From NCBI RefSeq assembly GCF_900112775.1, contig NZ_FOYZ01000004.1, positions 180,354-244,353 on the forward strand: a stretch of 64,000 nt of DNA, read 5' to 3'. This DNA is from Anaeromicropila populeti. Lineage in GTDB: Bacteria; Bacillota; Clostridia; Lachnospirales; Lachnospiraceae. Both the position numbers and the translations under genes were made by a program. Numbering within the stretch: position 1 is the stretch's first letter; each line of letters opens with the position of its first letter. Positions 10,212 to 18,543 of the stretch are shown piece by piece. The notes beneath the pieces were generated by a model, which had not been told where the DNA came from, did no database searches, and saw only the letters and a program-made list of their open reading frames with translations.

Positions 10212-12035
10212 ATGAATAAAAAGGAAATTCTTTTGCAGTTAAGAGAAGGTACAATTTCTTCCGATGAAGCAAAAAGACAGTTGACCCAATTACTATATAA
10301 AGAAAAAAATCTAAATAATGCAGTTGAAGAAAATAATATAGTTAATAAAGGAGATGAGTTCAATACAATTCATGTGTTAGAGATTACTCCGCAGATATTA
10401 ATGGTTAAAATGGAATACCGCAAAGACAAAAATACGTTTTCAATTCAGTTTTTGCAGGAAATAAAAAAGATATTTGAGGATATTAATAAAAATGAAAAGT
10501 ACAAAATTATTATTTTAACAGGTTATGATAATTACTTTGCATGTGGAGGCAGCGAGCAGGGGATGAAGGCAATCTTTGAGGGAAAATACAAAATGTCGGA
10601 TTCCAAATTAAATGAATATATATTAGATTGCAGGATACCAGTAATTGCTGCAATGCAGGGACATGCGATTGGCAGTGGTTTATGCATGGGGCTTTTTTGT
10701 GATTTTATCGTAATGAGTGGAGAAAGTATGTATACTTGCAACCACATGCAATATGGGTTTACTCCAGGAGATGGAGCAACTTATATTCTTCCTAAAAAAT
10801 TAGGATTTTACTTAGGACAAGAAATGGTATATACTGGTAGAAGGTACAGAGGGTATGAACTAAAAGAACGAGGCACATCAGTAAATATTTTGCCGAAAAA
10901 GGATGTTGTTCCCTACGCAATAGAATTTGCCAAGCAGTTTGAGAATATGAATTTACAGTCTTTGTATTTATTAAAAGAACATATGACAGCAGAGCTTAAG
11001 AAAGAATTGGAACCGTTTTTAATGAAAGAGTGGGAAATGCAAGAGAAAACTTTTCTAAAAAACCCAGCGACTATGAAGAAAATATCGGATGCATTTCACA
11101 TGGTACAGGAATTAAAAGAGAGTAATCCAAGAAAGCAGGAATATAAGGAATTAATTAAACTCAATAAAATAGAAAAAGGAAAAAAACTTTTTTTGATTCA
11201 CAATGAAGGGGGACTGGAGGGCTATCAATCTATTGCCCAAGTATGTAAAAGACCTGTTTATGGAATTCAATCTCAAAATCGACTTGGAAGCTATTTTAAC
11301 TTTGCCAGGCTGGAGGAATTGGCTTCTTATTACATAAAAGTTATGGAGTCTGTTCAGACAGAGGAAGAATTTGATATTGGTGGTTATGCAGCAGGTGGAA
11401 TGATAGCTTATGAGATAACAAGACAGTTACAGGAGAAGGGGAAAAAAGTAAATACCCTTATAATGATAGACACATTTGATTCAAGAGGTTATAAGCATTT
11501 AGTTTATTCAGAGGAAACAAGAATGTTGCAGGCAGTTAATATGTCTTTGATGTATAGAACTAGAAAAGAACAAGATGACCTTTTTCCTGTTCTGATAAAT
11601 AGTAACGATGTAGCATTAGATTTACACGATGAGAAATTGCTTAGACATTTAATAATGCTTGGCAAAAAAGACAAAGGATTATCACAAGTAAAGACGGAAG
11701 ATGAATTGCTTGAATTATTTGAGTTAAGCCTTGACAGAACATTAATGAATTTAATACAGACGTATGAAATAAAGGAACTTAAATATCCTGACCAAGTTTG
11801 TTGTAACTACTACAGAAATAAGAGCCTTTCTTTATTTGGTGCTTTTAGCCAGTATTTTAGTATGGAAGACAAGCAATATATTACAAAAGAGTCTATATAC
11901 TGGGATGAATGGAAAAGTAATATTGTTAACTTTAATTTATTTGATGTGAATGCAACCAGCCATATCACTATGTTATTTGAGTCTAATGCCATCAAAGAGT
12001 TACAAAGGAGCATTTCCAATTTATACATGGTTTAA
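10212..12035 (+). CDS. ECH2-like decarboxylase fused to a thioesterase-like alpha/beta-hydrolase domain
   Basis: A 607-residue fusion. Residues 1-25 form a docking-like helix with a GTISSDEA motif resembling the tail of the preceding PKS. Residues about 50-310 are a crotonase-fold ECH2 (PksI type), which in such cassettes decarboxylates the branched glutaconyl intermediate; the oxyanion glycines are in AIGSGLCMG. Residues about 325-607 are a type-I thioesterase-like domain, but the nucleophile elbow reads GYAAG with Ala393 where Ser is expected. The catalytic His is still visible in TSHITML. The start is ATG 10212 because AGGAGGG ends at 10200; the in-frame ATG at 10179 lacks a good site. Loss of the Ser argues against ordinary product release by this domain. 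Confidence 0.88.
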   Translation: MNKKEILLQLREGTISSDEAKRQLTQLLYKEKNLNNAVEENNIVNKGDEFNTIHVLEITPQILMVKMEYRKDKNTFSIQFLQEIKKIFEDINKNEKYKIIILTGYDNYFACGGSEQGMKAIFEGKYKMSDSKLNEYILDCRIPVIAAMQGHAIGSGLCMGLFCDFIVMSGESMYTCNHMQYGFTPGDGATYILPKKLGFYLGQEMVYTGRRYRGYELKERGTSVNILPKKDVVPYAIEFAKQFENMNLQSLYLLKEHMTAELKKELEPFLMKEWEMQEKTFLKNPATMKKISDAFHMVQELKESNPRKQEYKELIKLNKIEKGKKLFLIHNEGGLEGYQSIAQVCKRPVYGIQSQNRLGSYFNFARLEELASYYIKVMESVQTEEEFDIGGYAAGGMIAYEITRQLQEKGKKVNTLIMIDTFDSRGYKHLVYSEETRMLQAVNMSLMYRTRKEQDDLFPVLINSNDVALDLHDEKLLRHLIMLGKKDKGLSQVKTEDELLELFELSLDRTLMNLIQTYEIKELKYPDQVCCNYYRNKSLSLFGAFSQYFSMEDKQYITKESIYWDEWKSNIVNFNLFDVNATSHITMLFESNAIKELQRSISNLYMV

Positions 12036-12049
12036 AAGGAGGAAGAAAA

Positions 12050-13360
12050 ATGGAAGAGATTCACTTACCCCAAGACTTGTTAATGGGGACTGCATGCGCA
12101 TCAGTCCTTTGTGAGGGGGGAAATAAAAATACAAATTGGTATAAATGGTCTGAAGAAGGAAAAGTTAGAGATGGCTCTAGTGTTTTGAGAGGAACAGATC
12201 ATTGGAATAAGTATCCTGAAGATATTTCCCTCATGAAGAAGATGGGTATGAACTCCTGCAATATGAGTATTGAATGGAGCAGAATTTTTTTAGAAAGAAA
12301 AAAGATTGATAAGGAAGCTATTAAGCATTATAGAAACGAAATAAGCATGCTTTTGGAAAATGGAATTACGCCAATTATTACGCTGCATCACTTTTCAAAT
12401 CCACAATGGTTTGATGATATGGGGGGCTGGGCAGCAGACAGTGCAGATATAATATTTTTAGAATTTGTACAAGTAGTAATAGAGAATTTTGGGGATTTGA
12501 TTCAGGACTGGATTACTTTTAATGACGCAAATATCTATTTAATATCTGCCTACTTATGGGGATGGTTTCCACCAGGGGACTGCAACTTAAAAGTCATGCT
12601 TAAATCAATGAAAAATATAGTAAAAGCACATATTGAAAGTTATAAAAAAATACATAAAATACGAAAAGAGAAAAATTTTAAGGGTAATACCAATGTTGGT
12701 TTTGCACTTCATTTTAGAAAATATACTCCTATAAAAAATAATGTATTAAACCGGTGGGCAACAAAGCTGGCAAGTTCCTTTGCGCAGGGAATGATTACAG
12801 AGGCACTTACAACAGGAAAATTCACCTTTTTTATTGGAAATGGAAACTATCCACTTGGAAGAGGAAAATATTACGACTTTATAGGTGTTAATCATTGGAC
12901 AAGAAGCTTTGTTAAATTTAAGTTTAATATAAAAAACCTGTTTTTTGAGTTCCAAAACAGCAACGGTGAAAAATATACTGGCGCAATGGAACCATATCCG
13001 GCAGGAATTTTTGAAATTTCCAAAGAGTTATTTGATAAGTACAAGGCTCCAATCTATATTATGCAGAATGGATTAAAAGAAACAGTTGATCATAAAAGAG
13101 GACAGATAATCTGTGAAAATTTAAAATATACAGAAAGGCTTATTAAGGAAGGTGTTCCTGTTAAAGGATTTTACGTTTGGTCTCTTACGGATTTGTTTGA
13201 AACTATGGAAGGTGAAAAGGGAAAACTAGGTCTAATTGAAATTAATTATGAGACGCAGGAGCGGATAATAAAGCCAAGTGGATATTTTTATGGTGATGCT
13301 TGTAGAAACAAAGGAGTTACAAAAGAAATGCTGGAGAAATATTTTGGCAGCAAAATATAA
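12050..13360 (+). CDS. GH1-family protein lacking both catalytic glutamates
   Basis: A 436-residue TIM-barrel protein of glycoside hydrolase family 1. Family features include NMSIEWSRIF near the start, TLHHFSNPQW and a C-terminal WSLTDLFE segment. The acid/base motif TFNEP is TFNDA here (Asp159), and the nucleophile motif TENG is MQNG (Gln339). Both catalytic Glu residues are therefore replaced, so ordinary retaining beta-glucosidase activity is unlikely. There is no signal peptide. The gene has a strong AAGGAGG site 14 bases after the ECH2 fusion and lies within the polyketide operon, so a role on the polyketide as binding or modified-chemistry protein is more likely than cellulose use. That role is inference. 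Confidence 0.88.
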   Translation: MEEIHLPQDLLMGTACASVLCEGGNKNTNWYKWSEEGKVRDGSSVLRGTDHWNKYPEDISLMKKMGMNSCNMSIEWSRIFLERKKIDKEAIKHYRNEISMLLENGITPIITLHHFSNPQWFDDMGGWAADSADIIFLEFVQVVIENFGDLIQDWITFNDANIYLISAYLWGWFPPGDCNLKVMLKSMKNIVKAHIESYKKIHKIRKEKNFKGNTNVGFALHFRKYTPIKNNVLNRWATKLASSFAQGMITEALTTGKFTFFIGNGNYPLGRGKYYDFIGVNHWTRSFVKFKFNIKNLFFEFQNSNGEKYTGAMEPYPAGIFEISKELFDKYKAPIYIMQNGLKETVDHKRGQIICENLKYTERLIKEGVPVKGFYVWSLTDLFETMEGEKGKLGLIEINYETQERIIKPSGYFYGDACRNKGVTKEMLEKYFGSKI

Positions 13361-13420
13361 AATGATAACGTGTTATATTTATGGGGGAGTTGATATTATA
13401 AATAAGGAGGCAGTTATATT

Positions 13421-13990
13421 ATGAATAAAAAAGAAAGAAGTGAAAGTGTTTTAAAAAAGCATAGAATAATAGAAGTTATTGTTTTAGTGATTGCTATTGT
13501 GGTAACAGCAGCAGCATACTATTTAATAATGCGATCACCCTATGGAAATAAGGAGTTAAAAATATACAATAATGGATTTGGTATGCTTGATATGAAACGT
13601 CATTATAGCGGAAGCTTTGCACTACAAATGATTCAGGATATAGGCAGCCCAGGGCGGAGCGTCTATCTCAGAATTTTATCACTTGATTTGTTTTTTGCAT
13701 TAGGTTTTGCAGTTGTTCAGAGTAGATTTGTTAAACTTTTAATATTTCTGCTCAGAATGGATAAGAAATTTGAAAAATTAATGTATATATGTTACATAAG
13801 AGCTGTGCTGGATTTAACAGAAGATGCCTTACTATCATTTGCACTTAGACATTATGCAACAGTATCGCCAAATCTTTTAAATTTCACAAGCGTTATTACA
13901 TCTATTAAATGGATAGCTATGGCATTGGCATTTCTTTCACCATTTATAGTAAAGTTTATATTAATATTAAAAAAATTGTTGAAAGGTTAG
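13421..13990 (+). CDS. Unrecognised integral membrane protein within the polyketide cluster
   Basis: A 189-residue protein that I do not recognise. It has about four hydrophobic segments: residues 18-38, about 84-105, a weaker one near 120-140, and 158-183. The N-terminus is basic. A charged extracytoplasmic-type stretch (about 40-75) contains YGNKELKIYNNG and a Gly/Ser/Pro-rich SGSFALQ...GSPGRS region. The start follows AAGGAGG by ten bases. It sits between the GH1-like gene and the donor ACP on the same strand, so it is probably co-transcribed. It could help with export, membrane anchoring or self-protection, but nothing in the sequence decides this. Confidence 0.75.
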   Translation: MNKKERSESVLKKHRIIEVIVLVIAIVVTAAAYYLIMRSPYGNKELKIYNNGFGMLDMKRHYSGSFALQMIQDIGSPGRSVYLRILSLDLFFALGFAVVQSRFVKLLIFLLRMDKKFEKLMYICYIRAVLDLTEDALLSFALRHYATVSPNLLNFTSVITSIKWIAMALAFLSPFIVKFILILKKLLKG

Positions 13991-13999
13991 GAAAATATT

Positions 14000-14245
14000 A
14001 TGAGTAAAGAAGAAATTTATCAAATTTTAAAGAGCAATATTATATTAATTCTAGATGAAGTACCAGAGGAAGATATTCTAATTCATAAGAGCATAAAAGA
14101 GTTAGGAGGTAATTCAATTGATCGAGTTGAGATTGTAACTATAACTTCTGAGGATTTAAACGTTCGAATACCAGCAGAGGAATTGGGCAGTGTTAAAAAT
14201 ATTGAGGACCTGGTAAACAAATTTTATGAAAAGGTTGTGCAGTAA
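14000..14245 (+). CDS. Standalone donor acyl carrier protein of the beta-branching cassette (AcpK type)
   Basis: An 81-residue acyl carrier protein. The phosphopantetheine attachment Ser39 is in GGNSIDRVE, the NSIDR form seen in cassette donor ACPs rather than the DSL form of fatty-acid ACP. Its expected role is to carry malonyl, have it decarboxylated to acetyl by the adjacent Ser-type KS, and hand acetyl to the HMG-synthase homologue. Its stop overlaps the KS start (TAATG), so the pair is probably made in equal amounts. Confidence 0.92.
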   Translation: MSKEEIYQILKSNIILILDEVPEEDILIHKSIKELGGNSIDRVEIVTITSEDLNVRIPAEELGSVKNIEDLVNKFYEKVVQ

Positions 14246-15507
14246 TGAAAGTATTTGTCTCAGGAATGGGTGTATTTAATTCAATTGCGCATAACGTAAA
14301 ACAATTTGAAAACTCACTGAAGACTAATATTTGTGGAATAAAAAGTGTAGAGTATTTACATGATATGAAAGTTAGTCTTCCAATTGGCATGATAGAAAAA
14401 TTCAGTCTTGAGGACAGTCTACGTGAAAGCTGTAATCAAGATGAATTCTTTTATAAGAATACGCTAAAGAGTATTAAACGTTCACCATATGTAGTTCAGA
14501 CCGCTGTAATTCCAGCAATAGAAGCATGGAATTATGCACAATTAAATAATAGCGATATAGATATGGGCAATGTGGGTCTGATAGTTGGTGGACAAAACAT
14601 TTCACAAATGTATCATTATGAAATGTTTCAAAAATACAGGGAACAATTGGAGTATATTAATCCGACATATGCGCTGCATTATATGGATACAGATTGTGTT
14701 GGAACACTTAGCGAAGTATTTGGGATTAAAGGTGAAAGTTTTAGTGTGGGTGGTGCATCGGCTACAAGTAATGTGGCAATAATCAAAGGGTATCAACAGA
14801 TCAAGTTTGGCATTAATGATATATGCATGGTTGCTTCACCAATTAATCATTTATCACCACTTGAAGTGCAGGCATTTTATAACTTAGGAGCATTAGGTGG
14901 AAGAAAGTATAGAAATCTGCCTAAGGAAGCATGCAGACCTTTTGATGAGGACCATGAAGGTTTTATTTATGGTCAAGGGATTGGAGTTCTTATACTTGAA
15001 TCAGAAGACTCTGTTAAGCGTAGAAAGGTACACCCCCTTGTAGAAATTATAGGGGGTTCCATGGTTCTGGACTCAAACAGATTATCGGCACCAAGTGAAG
15101 ATGGAGAATATCTTGCAATAAAAAAGGCTATTAAGGAAGCAGGATTAATGCCAAAGGACATTACTTATGTTAATGCACATGGATCATCGTCCCCGAAGGG
15201 AGATGATGTGGAAGCGAAAGTAATAAAAAATATTTTTCAAGATGACTTATCCAATATTCATGTGAATTCAACAAAAAGTTTTACTGGACATTGCTTGAAT
15301 TCTGCTGGTATTACAGAAGCAATAGCGACGATTCTACAAATGAAAGGTGATTTTTTACATAGTAACCTGAACTTACATAAGCCAATTGATAATGATATAC
15401 CATTTGTAAGAAATACTTTAGAGCATATTAGTGTAAAATATGGAATAAATAACTCATTTGGTTTTGGCGGTATCAATACGTGTTTAGTTTTAAAAAATGT
15501 TGTGTAA
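14245..15507 (+). CDS. Decarboxylating ketosynthase-like protein of the beta-branching cassette (PksF type)
   Basis: A 420-residue standalone ketosynthase homologue. The active-site Cys is replaced by Ser172 in VGGASAT, while both His positions remain (NAHGSSS and FTGHCL). Cassette ketosynthases of this type decarboxylate malonyl on the donor ACP and do not condense chains. It is translationally coupled to the donor ACP just upstream. With HCS, ECH1, ECH2 and donor ACP it completes a full beta-branching cassette. The cassette order is interrupted by the GH1-like and membrane-protein genes. Confidence 0.92.
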   Translation: MKVFVSGMGVFNSIAHNVKQFENSLKTNICGIKSVEYLHDMKVSLPIGMIEKFSLEDSLRESCNQDEFFYKNTLKSIKRSPYVVQTAVIPAIEAWNYAQLNNSDIDMGNVGLIVGGQNISQMYHYEMFQKYREQLEYINPTYALHYMDTDCVGTLSEVFGIKGESFSVGGASATSNVAIIKGYQQIKFGINDICMVASPINHLSPLEVQAFYNLGALGGRKYRNLPKEACRPFDEDHEGFIYGQGIGVLILESEDSVKRRKVHPLVEIIGGSMVLDSNRLSAPSEDGEYLAIKKAIKEAGLMPKDITYVNAHGSSSPKGDDVEAKVIKNIFQDDLSNIHVNSTKSFTGHCLNSAGITEAIATILQMKGDFLHSNLNLHKPIDNDIPFVRNTLEHISVKYGINNSFGFGGINTCLVLKNVV

Positions 15508-15531
15508 ATTTAAGTTTGTAGGAGAATGTAT

Positions 15532-16032
15532 ATGAGTAATATTGAAAAAATTAAAATTGAAAGCCTGGCATTTAAAAATAATCAATCAATGCCCGTAAAA
15601 TATACTGGAAAAGGTGAAAATATATCACCAGATTTAATATTATCTGATGTCTCAGGTGGGGCAGTGTCAATTGCAGTTATAATGGATGACTTGGATGTAC
15701 CAAAAATAGGTGAATTTAATCACTGGCTGTTATGGAACATTCCTATTCAGAAAGTAATTCCAGAAAATATTGCACATGGCCCATATCCAGAAAATATGAA
15801 AGGAGCAGTTCAAGGAAAAGGATGGGGAAAAAATAGATATAAAGGTCCTAATCCACCCTTTGGTACTCATCGATATCGGTTTGAGGTATTTGTACTTGAC
15901 TGTAAAATTGATCTGCCACCGCAATCAAAAAAAAGAGATTTAATGCTTCAAATGAATACGCATATTTTACAGCATGGGGAAATAACAGGGTTATTTGGAG
16001 TTAGAAAACCCCTTTTTAAAAGGGGTAAATAG
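15532..16032 (+). CDS. PEBP / YbhB-YbcL family protein
   Basis: A 166-residue phosphatidylethanolamine-binding-protein-like protein of the bacterial YbhB type. Family features are the Asp-rich IMDDLDVP loop, FNHWLLWNIP, and the GPNPPFGTHRYRFEVF core. I chose ATG 15532 because GGAG lies seven bases upstream; ATG 15526 is too close to it. It follows the KS by 24 bases and is the last same-strand gene of the cluster. The family binds small ligands or phospholipid head groups; a role in the polyketide pathway is possible but unproven. The stop codon overlaps a perfect palindrome (16008-16026). Confidence 0.87.
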   Translation: MSNIEKIKIESLAFKNNQSMPVKYTGKGENISPDLILSDVSGGAVSIAVIMDDLDVPKIGEFNHWLLWNIPIQKVIPENIAHGPYPENMKGAVQGKGWGKNRYKGPNPPFGTHRYRFEVFVLDCKIDLPPQSKKRDLMLQMNTHILQHGEITGLFGVRKPLFKRGK

Positions 16033-16069
16033 TAACATAGTGTTCATTGGATATACAATCCTATTCTAT

Positions 16070-16099
16070 AAGAGAGCAGACAATTAGCGCTGCTCTCTT
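16070..16099. terminator. Probable terminator hairpin after the polyketide cluster
   Basis: A perfect 10-bp stem (AAGAGAGCAG paired with CTGCTCTCTT) closes a 10-base loop, 37 bases after the PEBP stop. There is no long T-run on either side, so its strength is uncertain. It lies between the rightward cluster and the leftward DUF6431-like gene and could serve both. The near-identical segments ATTGGATAT at about 16046 and 16104 flank it. Confidence 0.5.
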
Positions 16100-16135
16100 A
16101 ATCATTGGATATTCAAATTTTCAAATATTTTATTG

Positions 16136-16717
16136 TCAAAATCTAATAGAAATCATACAGTAAATTCCTGAGCGATGTGTATAAAAAATAGGCATTTTAT
16201 AAGTCTCAAGATAGCAGATTAAAAAATCTGAAAAGGAATAGGTGCAGTACAGCATTTGCAGCAATTCAATAGCAGAAGATTTATAGGATGGGCGCAAGAA
16301 GTTATGACAGGACAACAGGATACGGGGAAGAAAGGAATGGAACAGGCGCAGAAACAGATAGAGCAGGGGGAAGGAAACACTTGTTTCGTTAGAAACAGTA
16401 AGAACAGGCTTTTTAAATACATAAATGGAAGTACACAGTGCCATAACAGCGGATGCAGTGTAAATCCGAAAAGGAATAATATCTACTGGAAGAATGGCGT
16501 GGGTATGTCCACAGGAAATACATTTTAAACGCAAAAGAGTTCGCTTTTCCTCGTAAATACATCCATTTTGTACAGTAACTACATTTCTTTTATAGGTTCC
16601 ATGTCTGCGAAGGGAATGACTGGTACCACAAGTAGGGCACTGACAGTTCCAGATACCCCTAAAATCTAAAATATTTTTTTTATACTGTTTGCTATCTGTA
16701 GAAAAATCGATTATCAT
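16136..16717 (-). CDS. DUF6431-like zinc-ribbon protein, probably mobile-element associated
   Basis: About 193 residues. The N-terminal half has a zinc-ribbon pattern: CQCPTCG, then RRHGTYKRNVV, then LKCISCGHTHAILPVDIIPF, with four metal-binding Cys in two pairs. This matches my memory of DUF6431 proteins, which often accompany transposases. The C-terminal half is hydrophobic and aromatic and should hold the helical region. I start at ATG 16717; a TTG at 16732 extends it by five residues. No good ribosome site is visible and no transposase gene adjoins it, so it may be a stranded or decayed remnant. Confidence 0.6.
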   Translation of the reverse strand: MIIDFSTDSKQYKKNILDFRGIWNCQCPTCGTSHSLRRHGTYKRNVVTVQNGCIYEEKRTLLRLKCISCGHTHAILPVDIIPFRIYTASAVMALCTSIYVFKKPVLTVSNETSVSFPLLYLFLRLFHSFLPRILLSCHNFLRPSYKSSAIELLQMLYCTYSFSDFLICYLETYKMPIFYTHRSGIYCMISIRF

Positions 16718-16880
16718 AATAGTGAAAGACAAGTAACCATTCTATTGTTTCAGTTTATAAAGTAACACCTATAGAGTAACAAAGAAATAGAAGTGTGTAA
16801 ACCACAAATTATAGATGAGTTACTTTAAAAAAATGAAAAGTCAGATGACACAGTAAGAATAATGAAAAATCATGTACTAG

Positions 16881-16973
16881 ACGATACATTTTTTGATAGA
16901 ATATAATGAGGAACATACGGCAGAAGAAATAAGTCTGGATGCAGGCTATTCTAAATATTATTTAATGTTTTAG
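16881..16973 (+). pseudogene. Remnant of an AraC-family regulator helix-turn-helix
   Basis: A short frame reads IEYNEEHTAEEISLDAGYSK then YYLMF and a stop. This matches the first helix-turn-helix of AraC regulators (the EEISL...AGYSK..F pattern). The normal intervening residues and second helix-turn-helix are missing, and the upstream bases have stops in this frame. A frameshifted continuation (NHVLDDTFFDR) may lie upstream near 16870. It is a degraded gene scrap just before uppP. Confidence 0.6.
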
Positions 16974-16998
16974 TGAAGAGAGAGGAGAATATGAAATA

Positions 16999-17832
16999 AT
17001 GGAGTTAAGTTTGATAGAAATTTTAAAAGTTGTTTTTCTAGGTATTGTGGAGGGTATTACGGAGTGGCTGCCTATCAGCAGTACAGGGCATATGTTGATT
17101 GTAGACCAGCTTTTACAGCTCAATGCAACCGATGATTTTAAAGAAATGTTTTTTGTTGTAATCCAGTTAGGTGCAATCATAGCGGTAGTTCTTATGTTTT
17201 GGGATAAAATGTTTCCTTTTCAGTGGAAGGATAAAAGCCAGTCTGTCATTAAAAAAGAAACTTTTTCACTTTGGTTTAAGGTGGCTTTTGCCTGTATACC
17301 TGGTGCAGCTGTGACTCTTTTATTTGACGACTATATTGAAGCGCATTTACACACACCTGTTGTAATTGCTGCTGCATTGATTTTTTATGGGGCAGCCTTC
17401 ATATTTATTGAAAACTGGAATAAAAAGCGAGTTCCGTCTGTAAGAAGATTATCGGATATTACTTATAAGACGGCGTTTATAATAGGTTTATTTCAGGTGC
17501 TTTCTATTATCCCAGGGACTTCTCGTTCAGGTGCTACAATTATAGGTGCGTTACTGATAGGAGTTTCCCGCGTGGCGGCAGCAGAATTTACCTTCTTTCT
17601 AGCTGTACCCGTAATGTTTGGTTTGAGCGCAATAAAAATATTGAAATTTGGCCTGGCTTTTACAGGTGCAGAGCTGCTTATTTTAGTAATTGGAATGGTC
17701 GTTGCATTTATGGTATCTGTATTTGTTATTAAATTTTTAATGACCTTTATTAAGAAACATGATTTTAAGGCATTTGGCTGGTATCGTATTATTTTAGGCG
17801 TGATTGTGCTGCTGTATTTTGCGATGGCATGA
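16999..17832 (+). CDS. uppP: Undecaprenyl-diphosphatase UppP (BacA)
   Basis: A 277-residue polytopic membrane enzyme that recycles undecaprenyl pyrophosphate to the monophosphate carrier for cell-wall synthesis. Family motifs are EGITEWLPISSTGH near residue 18 and PGTSRSGATI near residue 172, the two conserved loops that form the active site. Length is normal for the family, with about eight hydrophobic segments. The start follows GAGGAG; a two-codon ATG-AAA-stop lies between the site and the start. The stop overlaps the next ATG by four bases. Members of the family can give bacitracin tolerance. Confidence 0.95.
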   Translation: MELSLIEILKVVFLGIVEGITEWLPISSTGHMLIVDQLLQLNATDDFKEMFFVVIQLGAIIAVVLMFWDKMFPFQWKDKSQSVIKKETFSLWFKVAFACIPGAAVTLLFDDYIEAHLHTPVVIAAALIFYGAAFIFIENWNKKRVPSVRRLSDITYKTAFIIGLFQVLSIIPGTSRSGATIIGALLIGVSRVAAAEFTFFLAVPVMFGLSAIKILKFGLAFTGAELLILVIGMVVAFMVSVFVIKFLMTFIKKHDFKAFGWYRIILGVIVLLYFAMA

Positions 17833-18383
17833 CTCATAGTAAAAGAAGCATAATAGGAACAGCAAACGTGATTTCAATGGTAAGAATCCTTTTGTCTGTT
17901 TTCTTGTTATTTGTATTTCATAATTCAGCAGCATTCATTATTATATATTGTTTATGCGGCATTAGTGATATTATGGATGGATATATTGCCCGAAAAACAA
18001 ATACAGAAAGTAAACTTGGTTCCATGCTGGATAGTATAGCTGACATTGTATTTGTTGGAGTGACATTGATTTTTGTAATGAACAGAATAGAAATCTCATT
18101 TGTAATTTATATCTGGATAGCTGGGATAGCGGGAATTCGCATTATATCAGTGATCATAGGGTATTTTCGCTTTCGTGAACTGGTATTTCTCCATACTTAC
18201 GCAAACAAAATTACAGGAATATTATTGTTCCTTTATCCTGTTTTGTATCAGCTAACCCGGCTAGAGAAAGGAATCTGGGTTGTGTGCACAGCAGCAAGTA
18301 TGGCTGCAATGGAGGAAGTGCTGATCCACGCAACGTCTAAGGCCGTTGATAGAAATAGAAAGAGTATTTTAGTAAGAAAGTAA
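17829..18383 (+). CDS. CDP-alcohol phosphatidyltransferase
   Basis: A 184-residue membrane enzyme with the family signature DG..AR........G...D...D, seen as DGYIARKTNTESKLGSMLDS plus the last Asp. These enzymes transfer a phosphatidyl group from CDP-diacylglycerol to an alcohol; PgsA (glycerol phosphate) is the nearest common type, but the sequence alone does not fix the acceptor. It overlaps uppP by four bases (ATGA), suggesting coupled translation and a shared role in envelope lipid supply. About five hydrophobic segments are visible. Confidence 0.85.
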   Translation: MTHSKRSIIGTANVISMVRILLSVFLLFVFHNSAAFIIIYCLCGISDIMDGYIARKTNTESKLGSMLDSIADIVFVGVTLIFVMNRIEISFVIYIWIAGIAGIRIISVIIGYFRFRELVFLHTYANKITGILLFLYPVLYQLTRLEKGIWVVCTAASMAAMEEVLIHATSKAVDRNRKSILVRK

Positions 18384-18543
18384 GTGATTCTGCACTCAGG
18401 CTCAATCATAGAACAATGTCCTGGCATTTGGACAGATTACATGAAAGATACTGTACAACTTCTCTTTCATATAGTAAAATCTATGTTGACTGAATAAAAT
18501 TGACAGGAAGACAAGGGCTATCATTAAAAAGAAGGAAAGCGGA

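Noticed and set aside
12050..13360. Active beta-glucosidase partnering the cellulases
   Set aside because: Both catalytic Glu residues are replaced, there is no signal peptide, and it lies in the polyketide operon far from the cellulases.
16256..16528. Rightward 90-residue frame opposite the DUF6431-like gene
   Set aside because: No family similarity and no good ribosome site; the minus strand has clear zinc-ribbon motifs.
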